This document shows, piece by piece, positions 22,392 to 34,900 of a stretch of 64,000 nucleotides of DNA (position 1 is the stretch's first letter; every line of letters starts with the position of its first letter). The notes beneath the pieces are model-generated. The model made no database searches, was not told the DNA's origin, and saw only the letters and a program-made list of their open reading frames with translations. The stretch is from Purshia tridentata (Eukaryota > Streptophyta > Magnoliopsida > Rosales > Rosaceae), in contig QANT01008504.1 in assembly GCA_003254885.1 (NCBI GenBank), forward strand, positions 1 through 64,000. Direction: 5' to 3'. The translations under genes and the position numbers were made by a program.

Positions 22392-24943
22392 GCACTCCAC
22401 CTATATATAGCTTTATTAGTCGTCATTGTCATCATCGATCACCTTCTTTACGTACGCCCGGTGCACACAACCATGTGGAATGTGAATGTGGATGTGGACC
22501 TACCTGTGGCTGTGTACTATATACGTATGCTAGTATTTCAAAAGCTTCTCAGTATCAGAAGTAGCTCTATCAGGTTCTGATGAATAATATATATATAGAA
22601 ACAAGCTACATCAGGGGTTACAATTTTATTTGTGGCTTCTCCTTTCTAATTGATGCTAACGTACTGTATAACTGTCTTTGTTTAATTTAGAATGAAGAGC
22701 TTAATTCCTAGGATTCTTCTTCCATCATAAACGTACTTGTTAATATATAATTTAGTTATAATATAACAATCTTACTTAATTTGTATAATAAACGTCACAT
22801 GGTGAGTCGTACAATATTGCAGAGTCAAATATTGTCCGTCAATGGCTATACCATCTTAAGTCATCTTTAGTTTGAAACTGTGTCACATCACACGTCCCAT
22901 ATTGCTACCATCAAATTGTACAATCAATCTTTAGTAACAACTTAATCAACGCAATTCAGCTAAACATTAGTGAAGCCCAGCCATATATATCTAACTTGCC
23001 AATCGCCATGTTATTTTCACAACTACCTACTTGAACATCCGTACAGCCCACCTCTCATTGTTTTATTCTTCAAAGTTATATATGGTTATGAAGCTATAGA
23101 CTTTCCATTTGATATATCCTTCTCACCAAATATTTTTAGACGAAAACATTGACTGTAATTTATGGTGCCACATGGGTAGGGTCTAATTTTTTGTGTCAAT
23201 GCTTCGTTTTTCTTTTCTTGTATAAATGGTGCCATTGTCTTTACTCCAAGATGGTCTTGTAATATCATAATTGGAAAAATGTAACCAACATTTGTTTTTT
23301 ATTTCATTTTTAATATTTATAGACATTTCATATGTTGGAAACGACATAGTCGGTTAGATGGCAATTTCAGATCTGGTTGGCTGGTTGGAAGTCCCTTTTG
23401 TTGGTGAGGATTCCATGGATCTATCATCTCTTGGTTGATGCACGCTCATTTGAATTAGTTAGGCATATATTATTTTCTCTTAATTAGCTAGGCCACACTA
23501 CCATACAAACCAATAAAAAATAAAAAATTAATACATAGTAAGCAGAAGTGGACGATAATAATAAAAAGGGGTTGTAATATTGTTTTTGGTATGAAAATGG
23601 TGATGAATTTGAAAAAAAGAAAAAAAAGAGAAGATATATAGTTTATCCCTATCTATTTGTTAAAGGCATTTGGATAGCCTTTTAAGCCGTACAACAGTAC
23701 ACAGCAGAAGGGCCAGAAACTGTGGAGCCGATCAATGACACGGACGGCCAGGATTGGAAGACCACACTCCGCACGCCAATTAACGGACAGGATCCGATTT
23801 TACACAAGCGTGGGCCTCCCGGTATCCTGTATGTGTTGGGCACGGCGAGACATGCACAGGCCATGCACATGCGCAACACAGGTTTTGGGTGTGTCCCAAA
23901 TGTAAGTGGACGGCCCAATCGATCTTAACAAAGAGATTATAATATCCTTGAGAATTCCAATCCAACAGTGCTAACTGTTACATCAAATCCGTAATTAACT
24001 AATTTTGTGGTTTCTGACCACAAAATAAAAAATAAAAAATAAAAATCTTTTTGTGGTTATTGCCTACTGGTTAGGACTTGACCATCCAAATCCAATAACC
24101 AAATAAACCAAATCATTGAGTCAATGATTCATTCATATCACAAAAATTTGACAGTTGCCAATTTTATTGTGTGTTATGACTTCACTTTTACTTGCCCTTT
24201 TTAACCATTAAATACAATGCCTAGTTATTTTACTCACACATAGGTACAAAGGCTTTAAATCATATATTAAAACAGAAGAGAAGAAGAAAGTATAAAAACA
24301 CAAGGCAAAAAGGATCTGTGTATTCTTGAAAATAAGCAATGGAGCTAAGCAAGCAGGCAGGCAGGCAGGACTTTATGACGGAAAAAACGGAGGAGGATTT
24401 GAGGGGGTTATCGAAGTGTCAGAAGAAAGCTCAAATAATGATAAGATGGCAAAAAGCCAACCATCATAGATGCCTGATTGATACAAACAACCATTTTAAG
24501 CATCCCTACTTTAATTAGATTTGATTTGAGTACATTAATAAGTATATTTATCACTACACTAATCACTCACTCACCAAAAACTGTCCTCTCTCTCTCTCTC
24601 TCTCTCAAAGCCTCAGAGTCTTGTTACCCAAACAACAAGATCTAAAAGCAAAGACACAGAAGTGGGTTTCTTCGTATTTGCGTTTGTGTTTTCGCTCCTA
24701 ACACGCTTGCTTCAGATTCGTAACTGACATTTCGCTCCATTCTTCAAAAGCAAACTGTTTCATTCTCAGGGGATTCAAGCCCCTCTGATACATTATGCGT
24801 TTCTTGTACCTGTGAAATGCGCTTTTAAGGTAAACTCTCTTTTGGGTTTTGGATGAAACATAATGGACTTGTCCATGTTTGGTTACTTACTAATTTTTTT
24901 TGTCTCTGAAAGGTTGGCATTCCTTGGAAGGCTGATTATAATC
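22392..24943. other. Intergenic DNA and 5' UTR of the WVD2-like gene
   Basis: No gene is recognised between the NIP stop and the next start codon. A patch at 23690-23930 is richer in GC than its surroundings, but its open frames on both strands are not recognisable. An AGGC-type repeat lies near 24348-24370 and a (CT)n run near 24589-24608. A 5' UTR intron is likely at 24830-24912 (AAG|GTAAAC to AAAG|GTTGG), just before the start codon at 24944. Confidence 0.5.
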
Positions 24944-27900
24944 ATGGACGGGGAGAGAGAAGAACCCTTTAGTTTTAGCTTTCAGGTACTTCTTTTTTTC
25001 CACCCTTTAGTCTATGCTTGATTGGATAATTTTGTTATTCCATTTTTGTTTATCAGCAATAAATGGTTCATAAATTCTACTATAGTATCAGATTAACTGC
25101 TAAATCAGGAAGAACCTATGCCTATATGAATAATTTTCTTTTGGGGTCATGTTACAGTAATTTTGTAAGTCGCAGGAAAAGCCATGACATTGTGATCTGC
25201 ATTTCTTACCAGTTCTATGAACCTCTTTGATTGATTTTCAGTAGAGTGGTCCAAGAATTTTAATCTTAGATGACAGAAAGGATAGCATTCTAAGACTTCC
25301 TTCTAGATATAGACATTACATACTTTTTTATTCAAAGTGGAACATAGGATTAAGGTTGATCATTGTCTCTTTACGAAAATCTGGATATCTAGTCGCTGCA
25401 AGGCATTTTACAAGTTCTGCATCAACGCAAGTGGATGAATTGAAAATCATGTTTAGTGGGTCACTCTGTTTTATAGTGATAACCTTTCTAACAGCCACTT
25501 CTTTGAAATGGACAGGCAGACTCTTTTCACTCTGGTTCCATATCATTTGGAAGATACGAAAATGAAGACTTGTTTTGGGAAAGGAGGTCATCTTTCTCAC
25601 ATAACAGATATGTTGATGAGGTTGAAAAATGCTTGAAACCAGGTTCAGTTATTAAGAAAAAAGCTTACTTTGAAGCTCATTTCAAGAAGAAGGGTCTTCC
25701 CAGGCCAAATTTACCCGAGTACCATAATGGTGCAGATTATCAAGTCTGTGAAAATGATGTCTTGGAGAGTGATGCTTACGGAGAAGAATTTGAAAATGTA
25801 AATGAGGGCAGCTGTTATGTTCAATTTGATGAGAACCCAGAGGGTTCGGAGTATCCTGGAGACTTTGAAGTCACAGAATGTGAAAAAGAAGATCCTGAAG
25901 CTTCATTGTTTAATCCTCAGGAGGAATCTGCCTTGAATGATGCTGATATTTTGGTGGGTTGTGCTGTTGAAGATGTTAATTCTGAGGAAGCACATCAACC
26001 TGCGAAAGGTTGCGACAACTTGTCTTCAATTATTGATGAATCGGAGACAGATGTAAATAAGAATCACAATAGTGATGCAGTGAATGCTGATGAATCATCT
26101 ATCTCTGTTAATTTATGCCCTAACACTGAACCATCTGAGAAAGTTGATGAAACTATCCTGGAGAAAGTTGATAAAACTATCGCAAAGAGTTGGCAAAGTA
26201 CTTCTTCAAAGGTTTGGGCTCCTAAGCGTACTTTTCATCATAATAAGTAATTTTTCTTTAGTTGGTAATAATTTTTACTATAAGTTCAATTGCATTCAAA
26301 TCTAGATATAACTATGACCTGGTAGCATCTAGGAATGTGCCTCTGGACTTCCTTGCTTTTGTTGTTTGAGAACCAATCTTATGTTGCTTACACTCCTCGG
26401 TGTCCTATCTAGTTGAACTTGAAGGCTGCAAAAGAATCCAAATTTTCCAAGCCCAGAGTCAATTCTAAGGTCAACAACTCTCATGTCCAGACAGTCATTT
26501 CTGCTGGGACATCTAAAGATCCTACAAAGAATTCTCATACAAGAGAAAGCGAGGGTACACGGAGAACGGATAAAGAAAAGCTGTCATTAAAAACAGCTAT
26601 TCCAACAACATATTCTGTACGCAGGACTCCAAAATTAGAGGTAAGCATTTTTTATGATATGTTTATACCACTAAAATGCTAAAAAGACAATTTATATCAT
26701 CATCTTTATGATGTTCTTCACTCTAAATGGTATGCACATGCCTAGTACATTATATACCTATTGATTAATGAAAAATGGTGTGCCTTTGGTACTGCAATAT
26801 TTCATTTGTCAATCATCATTCTTTTTTTATCTCTTAGTCTTTTGTTCTTCTTCACAGGAGTCTAGAGGTCTGAAGGGAAAATCTGTTTATGAGAGTAGTG
26901 ATAAAGAGTCACGGGGCAAGAAACTTGGTGAACCTCAAGCTCTTGCATCCAAGACTGAATCCAAAGGACGCCAAGCAGCAAACAGGTTTGTTAGACATTC
27001 TTATTGACTGCAATTATTGTTTCAATCTTTCGAACTGTTGAATTTTGATGGTACTCACCCTTCCCATTTCCTCCCTTGTATAGGCCTAACCACAGGGTCA
27101 ATTTGACCAAGTCTGATGCAAGATCAAGGGTTGCAACTTTCAATTTCAAAAGTTCTGAACGAGCAGAAAGGAGGAAAGAGGCAAGCCACCATGCATTTTC
27201 TCTGAATTTGTAGTTCCTTTAGATTTTTGGGTTCAGATGTATATGGCTTACAAGATTGAATGACTTATTCCTTTGTCCTTGTGGCTCAAACAATCCACTA
27301 ATCCAGTTCTTCATGAAGTTGGAAGAAAAAATGCTTGCCAAAGAAGATGAGATGAATAAGATCCAAGCAAGAAAACTGGTAAATACAATGATTCAGTTAC
27401 TATCTTTCAAATATAATGCTGAATTATTTGACAATTTCAGTGTACGAAGCATGTCTATGTTGAAAAAGATAATTATGTCCCTCGAACTATTACAATGCTA
27501 TATTTGGTACTTGAGGTTGTGGGTCTAATCTATTCATGGACTTTTGGATGCTAACGTATATACAGTTACTCATAAGGGAGGCAAACGTTTGATAGATAAT
27601 GCCGCTCGAATTTTCCTGATAGCATGCTTTTGAAATTTCTCTTTAGAAACTTAAAGGGTTCAAGTTAATGTTATTGCAGGAAAAGACAGAAGCTGAGATT
27701 AAACAATTCCGGAAAAGCCTCAACTTCAAAGCAGCACCAATGCCTTCTTTCTACCATGTAGCTATGACTTCAGGGCCTAATGGAAGCAAGGTAAATAAAT
27801 GTCTTCCATTGCATATTTTAAGGCAGGAAATTCGAAGTTAGTCAATGAGGGAAAATTGGAATTAGAGCATAAATTCCAAGTCATTTGTGAAAATGGTTGT

Positions 27901-28403
27901 GGAATTTTACTTGAGGTGTTCTATTTTGTTGCATGGTTTATCACTTGTCCTAAATCCTGATTATCTGCTCTTTCTATGCCCCAAACTGTCTATTTCTGAA
28001 TGTGATCAACACCTTGAAATGGCAAATTGGAAAATATGAGGGCACGTTAACCCTGATATCATCCTTTTTCTATCTATATGTCTTTCAGGCTGTATTTACC
28101 AAAATCTCTAAAGTACAAAGCAAGTCAAAAAGTCCAGGGAGTGGAGATGCTGGAGGATTGCCATCACATTCAGAGGCAGGAAAGGATGAAGCTTCCACTG
28201 CTAGTGATTTTGTAAACACAACTGAATCACTTGATGCCTCAAGAGAAACCAACTGCATGATGTCTGAGCCCTCTGAAGCTAGTTCAACTTCTTTAACTCC
28301 ATTGAGCAGCAAAAACTTATCCCGAGACGCTGTACAAAAATTGAAGTCACCAAGACAAAAGAAAGAGAGAAGGATACAAGTCTGCAGAAACATCGATTAT
28401 TAG
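24944..28403 (+). CDS. WDL7: WVD2-like 7 / MDP40-type TPX2-domain microtubule protein, C-terminus shifted out of frame
   Basis: Eight coding exons: 24944-24985, 25516-26211, 26413-26640, 26858-26985, 27084-27180, 27307-27378, 27680-27790 and 28089-28403. As read they encode 562 residues. The N-terminus (FSFSFQADSFHSGSISFGRYE, followed by FSHNRYVDEVEKCLKPGSV) matches Arabidopsis WDL7/MDP40. The TPX2/KLEEK microtubule-binding region covers about residues 375-450 (FFMKLEEKMLAKE, then EKTEAEIKQFRKSLNFKA). An acidic middle part separates them. The family regulates cortical microtubules in cell elongation. The exon at 27084-27180 is followed by a GC donor. In the last exon the frame changes near 28361-28372, inside a short GA repeat. 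The plus-one frame then continues with the conserved tail (MKGVGFGSSSRMGHLEVGVA) to a stop at 28553-28555. Two bases appear to be missing here. This may be a real truncating allele or a sequence error. Confidence 0.88.
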
Positions 28404-29786
28404 AGGGTAGTAAGGTGGCAAAAAGTCAGAAAACTGAGGGGAAGCAGAAAGTGGGAGCCAAAAGAAATAACAGAGAGATGGCAAGGAAGGGTATGAAAGG
28501 CGTTGGCTTTGGAAGCAGTTCCAGAATGGGTCATCTAGAAGTTGGTGTTGCCTAATGAATGAAGGTCCTTTTTCTCCTCTCGTCTATGGTATACTTTTCC
28601 ATGAGAAATTAAAATAGCAAGCTAATAGTGAGATCCATAATTTATGGTATTGGTGAAAAAATCATGAAATTCAGTTGTTGAGGCTGGTACTCTTAAACAT
28701 GTAGCCGAATAGATAATGGTTGTGCTGTTTGAGGGAGTAGAACATGCCTAGGCCATCTTGCCACCTTATATATGGACCAAAAATTGAAATTTATTTAATT
28801 ATTCATCATGTGTAATAAAAGCTAGCTCTCTTTCAAAGTATGTCTGTGTGAAGCGTCTCAAATGGAATAGTACGTGTTGTTAATGTTACAAATTTACAAT
28901 TGCATGTTCTGTTCTGGTTGGAATGGAAGACTAACAGCATGTTCTGTTCTCTTTCAGCCTTTTTAAACTGTAGTGTAGAGCGAAGAGGAACTCCATTTTT
29001 TAATGATTGGAATGGAACGGAATCGATGACTTTGGATTTCTTAGATGACCAAATTCCCGTTATAAATTATTATAGTATAGCCTAGTCAGTGTAGTGTGTT
29101 TGATCAAAGACTTGGAGGAAGATGCCCTTGTGTTTGTACTTTTGACTCTTAAGTAATACCTTAAACAAAGGCTCCTAGTCCTAGCTAAGGACCTACCACC
29201 ATACACACCCTATTGCGTTAGTGGTTGTAACTTGCAACTTGTTGGAGATGTGTACTGGCACGACAATGAAATCTAATTACCAAAAAAAGAGAAAGAAAAA
29301 GCTGACGAATTTAATATAATCCAGCAGCAACCCAATTGATCACCAGTCCAACACACATCCAATTGAGGTTCATTCGTTGTCATCGATCCATTGTTTCCCA
29401 AATGACAAAATTGGTATATGACTTGACACGTGAAGGTTCCATGGCCCTGCCGACTGTTTCACACTTATTTTGGTCTGTTACGCAAATCACCAAAACAGGT
29501 GATGTAATATATTAAGCGGTTACAAATCACAATCAAAGCATTAAAACAAAAGACAGACTACATGATGATGATGGTGATGATGAACTTCTTCCCGGCCACT
29601 TCCATTAATATATGTAATTGCTTTGTTTAGCTGATCTCTGCAACTAAATACATGGCAGATCGAGTCTTATATGCAACATGTACGTAGAATATATAATTAA
29701 TACCTGAATCTCATTGCACAAAACGTTTTGATCGATCGATTACACTTAATTATGAAGACTAATACTAAATACAAGTTACAGATGGA
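28404..29786. other. Out-of-frame WVD2-like tail, 3' UTR and intergenic DNA
   Basis: Bases 28404-28555 contain the conserved C-terminal coding sequence of the WVD2-like gene in a shifted frame. The remainder is AT-rich and holds 3' UTR sequence of the convergent genes on both sides. No other gene is recognised. Confidence 0.55.
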
Positions 29787-30254
29787 TTAAAAAAGAAAAA
29801 AGAAACATAAGTAGAAGAAGATTAGTGAGGGCAATGATGATCTTGTAAGGGGGATTGCGGAGGAGTTGTCTTTGTCTCTGCGAGCACCATTTTTGTAGTA
29901 GTAAGGAAAATATGGTAGGATAGGGTCAGGAGGGGGATTGCCACCAAATCCATACCCACCACTTCCAGTACTTGGCGGAGGGTTGTACGGGTAGTATCCA
30001 CTGGGTGTAGGGTACACCGGAGGCGGGTAGGTTCCCGTTTGGGTTGACGGCGGAGATGGCGTTGTGGTCACCGGAGTTGTCGGAGTAGTAGTAGCAGTAG
30101 CAGTACTTCCTCCAGTACCGGTGGGGGGAGGATAGCATGGATATGGGCATGGATTGTCGGATATTGTTGTCATGGGAAAGTTGACAAGAATTGAGGCAAT
30201 GAAGATGAGGGTGGCTGTTGAGACAAGTAGTGGGTTTTCGTTTGTAGTAGCCAT
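29787..30254 (-). CDS. Small secreted proline-rich (extensin-like) protein, possibly GPI-anchored
   Basis: A single-exon frame of 155 residues on the minus strand. It has a hydrophobic N-terminal segment (about residues 8-28) like a signal peptide, then NPCPYPCYPPP, a Ser/Thr/Pro-rich centre, and Tyr/Pro/Gly-rich repeats (YPPPVYPTPSGYYPYNPPP). A hydrophobic tail (LIFFYLCFFFLF) could be a GPI-attachment signal. This composition suits a hydroxyproline-rich cell-wall or plasma-membrane-surface glycoprotein. The start is the first Met in frame and is followed at once by the signal-like segment. A gene of related layout lies 4.2 kb away on the same strand. No enzymatic domain is visible. Confidence 0.75.
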   Translation of the reverse strand: MATTNENPLLVSTATLIFIASILVNFPMTTISDNPCPYPCYPPPTGTGGSTATATTTPTTPVTTTPSPPSTQTGTYPPPVYPTPSGYYPYNPPPSTGSGGYGFGGNPPPDPILPYFPYYYKNGARRDKDNSSAIPLTRSSLPSLIFFYLCFFFLF

Positions 30255-33200
30255 GGATGGTATTTTGTGTTGATGAAATGAAATGAGAGGAAGGAGAAAG
30301 TGATGAACGAGTGGCGGTGGAGGTGAAAGCTATTTGATTAGAACAAAGGGTCCTTTATGTCACGACTCAACAAAACAAGTTAGAAAGGGGCCAAAACTCA
30401 AAAGGATTGCTGAAAGGGATCAAAGAAAACAAAGTTGTAGCTAGCAAGCACCTATCTTTAATTTTAGAGAAGATGTCACATTTTGCTTTATGGAAACTTT
30501 GGCTACCAGTTACTACTACTCACTAGTTCGTTTGGTGGAGAAATTGCGCGTTATTGTAATTATGTGCAATTATTGCACTTTTCTGTTGTCATTTGTGAAA
30601 GAGACCAGGTCAAATTAAGAAATTGATATCACATAAGAAACAGGACTTTGAATATTGTTCCAGTGAGCAAAAGACGGGACATGCCGACTTCATATGACTC
30701 ACTAGTTTATACTACTTGGCTACCTGCCCCCCAAGTAATTAATTTATGTCATTCATTATTTTTTGATACTTATGAATTGCTAGCTTCCTAGAAATGGGAA
30801 TATATTTGCTTAGCTAGCTGCGTGATTGGTTCGCTATGACTTGGGTTTTGATCAAAGTAATTGAAAATTGAAATTATTGTGGTTGTAGCCTTGTAGGGTA
30901 TTTTAGTCAATATCATTGTTTTTTTTTTTGTCATCTATGAAAATAATAAAATATCTCTCCCAATTCCCCATATAGAGAATTCTTTACATGACTAGCTAGT
31001 TGAAACTTTGAATTTTGAAAACTTGTGCTAATCCGTAAGTGTCTTGGATCTTGCCAAACTCGATCAGCTTCGAATTGAATGTCCAAATTAAATCACCGAG
31101 TTTCGAAATGCTTAATTAATGAGTTTACCTTAAATCAATGCGTTATTAATTGATTCATTAAACTGGATACAAGTTTAGTCATCAAAGTAATAACCATAAT
31201 ATATATATATAATATAATATAAATACGAGGCTACGAATTACGAATTACGAATTACGATACTCTGCTATGCTCATAATATCAAGAAGGAGTCATGAGGAAC
31301 ATTCTTCAAGCATAAGCCTTCCAGAAAATTAAAAATATGTACGTATATATATATATATATATATTTTTTTTTTTTCCTTAAACGGTGCACAATATTATAC
31401 TATTCAAGTCCCTCAACTCCCGCAATGCTACTTTTATGTTAGAAAAAAAAAAAAAATGTTCCGGTGTATGTGGGAATGTGACCATGTGGAATTGTGGATG
31501 TAGCTAATTAGTAATATTATATATTGCTAACAACTCATCACTAAATTCTACATCTAACCATATTCTTAAAGCATTTTGAATGTGAGAAATTGATGAGCTA
31601 GGAATCGAATCATGAAGGAGACAGGTGTAGAAAATGCAATTGAAAAGCGTAAGTCCAACTCCAACGTGATGACTTTTATTTTTCTGGTAGGGTTTGGAAA
31701 ATTGGAAATGTACGTGATTGAATTTCAATCCCAACAAAACACGCAAGCACAAAATTGAAGGCACAGCTGAAAAATAAAAAGTAAAGTGTGATTAGAGGTT
31801 GAGTGATTTTGACGTTGGTGTGTGTAGGCCAGATGAACACAACGCAACATTATATAAGGCAATGGGTTCATTGATTTTGGGCCTTTTGGTTCATTTGAGG
31901 CACATTGGAACCCTAGTGATCGGTGCTTAATTACCTGAATGTTTAAATTAATGACGTATTAGGTGACAACTCCTTCCTCCAACGTTTCATTGTGTCGGTG
32001 GAAATTAATCTCTTTTCCAGATTTTAAAGAAACATTCATTTTGACGTAACCGACTCCACAATGACCATATAGATAGAGCCCATTCAACATTATGCCTTTA
32101 CTCCTTTCATTCTTCAAAAAAAAAAAAAATGAAAATAAACACTAATTGGTTCAGTAATTAACTATTGAATAAAATTGGTCAAAGTAATATTGACCAAGAT
32201 TCCCTGGTCCCAACACAAATACATGTAATTAAACTAAATCAGTAGTGAAACAATATCTTCATCGTGAGCTTGCACCTGTCGGTTGCTGTATAATTAGTTG
32301 GCAATTTGTATACGTCTGTATGATTTCCATTTTCTTTAAGTTTCAGAAATATATTCCATTAATTTTTTTTCATTAACTGAAAGGTATACCAAAAAATTTT
32401 AACTTTATATTATATCCCAAAGTAGGCTTTTATAGAGTTGTGACTTACAATGAGATTACTTTGGAATTTGTGGTTTAGAAAATAAGACATACGCCTTATT
32501 GTCATCGATCTATATATAGAAAGAGGTTAGGTGTGAATCTGTGATGAGACATATATATATGGTTCATTCACCTTTGGCATTTGTCCATTTTAATTGTATT
32601 ATTGTAACCTTTTGTTTGGTGACCAATATTTGGTTAATTGGTTGAGTTCAATTCATGATGGCCACTTGAATTTCCCTTTGGTCCAACAGCACAGGCTGTA
32701 TCTGTTATTGTCAACCAAACAGTCTGTATGCATGACACATAACAAAAATGCTACTTTTGTGCGTCATTTTCTACACAGTATTATTGTATATATAGTTATT
32801 CAACTCAAGGACTGAAACGACCACAAAAAATGGAATAAAAATATGTGAGTCGTGACAATAATATATATGTTTTCATGCCTTCCAAACAACAACATGCGAT
32901 GTTCATGAGCATCTGTTATTGACCCAATAATTCAGACCTCTCATTATATAATATATATATATAAACCCAAAAAATGAAAAATAGGCTCCAATTAAGTTTT
33001 AGCACAATTGCACATGAAGAGCGAGTTGATTTAATTTCTAACCCTCTTTTATATATAAATACATACACGTTTTAGTTGACTTGATGTGTAAGTGATTATT
33101 TCGCTTAATTCAATATTAATTAATTAGTATATCTCAGAATTTTAATTTTACTCCAGTGCCATGCATACCTAATGAAGCACAGTTAAGTCTACATTTAATT

Positions 33201-34492
33201 TGCACAAAAAGTAAAAGAAAAAAGTCTAAATTTAATTAAATTACCAAACCTGCCGTATGAGTCTATGAGACTATACATGAGAAGATGTAGATGACGACCC
33301 ACTACTTGGCTAGAGCCCATAGGCTGATGTGAAAAGCAACATGCACATAGTTTGGTGAAACCGAAGTTGATATGTACAGCAGCACATGGCACTTTCTAAG
33401 TCTGACACGTTACCGGAATGGAATGAACTCTGACAACCAGATCAGATGGTTGGCATTTTCAAGTTTACATGTCACAACCCCCACCTACTGAGACTGTGGA
33501 CAAGCCATGTGATTTTGTGAACCTCAGTAATTGGATGTAATTAACACGCCTCACCTAATCACCAATTTCTATTCAGCTTTTGCTTTATCGAGAAATTTCA
33601 TATTTTCCTAATAACTCAAATTTTTTTTGTTGCATTATCAACACTAGCTAATATATATATATTAATCAGAACTCCTTACGCTCTTAATTTTTATTTATGC
33701 TCTCATTTACATAAATTAAATTATCTGCATTTTGGCAGGGAGATTGCGACCTTTTCTCAGATATTATTAATGCATCAATTAAATTGGCCGCCCCAGCTAG
33801 TACATTACATATAAACATATCATTATCTTTGCATAATTTTGTTGGTTAATTACAGCCAAAGGCCCAAAACCCAACAACAGAGAAAAGGTTTTATATCCAA
33901 AATTCAGAATCTATAAGGATATTCGTTTCTGAAAAAAGAGAAATTAAACAGTATAAACGGCGATCGCTATGAGAAGAAGTCGCAAACAATTGCAATTGGA
34001 ATTTACTTTCTGTGAGGGGACATTCATAGCCGAGTCCCCAAAGGACATGCCACGTGTGCACATGACGTTATTTTAGCTAAGCTCATCGTCAACTAATTAA
34101 ATAAGGAGGTCCACTAATGAGATGAAGTTTTTTAATCAAGACGTAAGTGGAAATTAAGGCAAGCTGGTGAGTTGGATCATCCATAGACTCAAAAGATACA
34201 CTGAATCCTCGATTATCAATTATTATCCGATTCTAAATTTTTTAAATTAACAAAGAAAAAAGGTTAGGACAATACCTTTTATCATGCCCAGAAACAAAAG
34301 TAAAAAGTTGGTTAAGAATTGTGATCGATCATGGTAATCATAATAAAATTGAAATGGAAAGATTGATTTTTATTGAAGATTATTACACAATAATTGTGAT
34401 AGATGGAGCAAAGTATTAACCCTGGGGCCCCTTTAATTCCGTTGACTACAAAATTAGAACTGTTGACCCTTACCATATGATGAAGCAATTAA
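30255..34492. other. AT-rich intergenic DNA
   Basis: No gene is recognised. It contains the promoter of the minus-strand gene ending at 30254, a TACGAAT-type short repeat at about 31232-31257, a (TA)n run near 31345-31362 and several poly-T/poly-A runs. Open frames here are short and without protein-like composition. Confidence 0.45.
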
Positions 34493-34900
34493 CTAAGTCG
34501 GCCACCGAAACGCCAGAAGCCCCAACAATCCACAGGCAAGCAAAACCGGCAAACCGGAACTCCGGGCAGCGCCATTGAAGTTCTGGTCAATAGGATACAG
34601 TTGCCCCGGCGGACCGGTTATGTAGATCAATCCCCCTGATGATGGTGGTGGAGGGCAGTACGGGGTAGACGGTGGCTTCTTGGGAGTAGGAGGCGGCAGA
34701 ACTGGTGGTGGAGGAGATGGCGGTGGTGGGGATGGTGGAGGTGGGCTTTGAGCGCATTCGCCACACTTTTGTTCGCCGGGCACGGCGGGGGTTTCGTCTA
34801 ACTTCCTTGGGTTGTAGCCATAGACAAGTGGAGGCAGGAGGAGGGAAAGCAGAAGGAACAAGTTTAGAGGTTTGAAGAAAAGCATCTTAATCTGAAGCAA
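34493..34900 (-). CDS. Small secreted proline-rich protein with SPPPP motifs, likely GPI-anchored
   Basis: A single-exon frame of 135 residues on the minus strand. The signal peptide is clear (about residues 10-28, LNLFLLLSLLLPPLVYG). It is followed by a CxxC pair (KCGECA) and a block of SPPPP/SPPPPP extensin motifs (about 53-72) that would be hydroxylated and arabinosylated. Then come YCPPPPSSGG and GPPGQLYPIDQNFNGAA. The hydrophobic C-terminus (LPVLLACGLLGLLAFRW) preceded by small residues fits a GPI-anchor signal. It resembles short proline-rich proteins annotated in Arabidopsis near At1g70985/At1g70990 (from memory). Function is unknown beyond a cell-surface location. Confidence 0.8.
   Translation of the reverse strand: MLQIKMLFFKPLNLFLLLSLLLPPLVYGYNPRKLDETPAVPGEQKCGECAQSPPPPSPPPPSPPPPVLPPPTPKKPPSTPYCPPPPSSGGLIYITGPPGQLYPIDQNFNGAARSSGLPVLLACGLLGLLAFRWPT

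Noticed and set aside
23682-23965. Overlapping frames on both strands in a GC-richer patch
   Set aside because: No family resemblance. Composition alone is not enough to call a gene.
25328-25600. Minus-strand frame opposite the WVD2-like gene
   Set aside because: Shadow of intron and exon sequence of the plus-strand gene.
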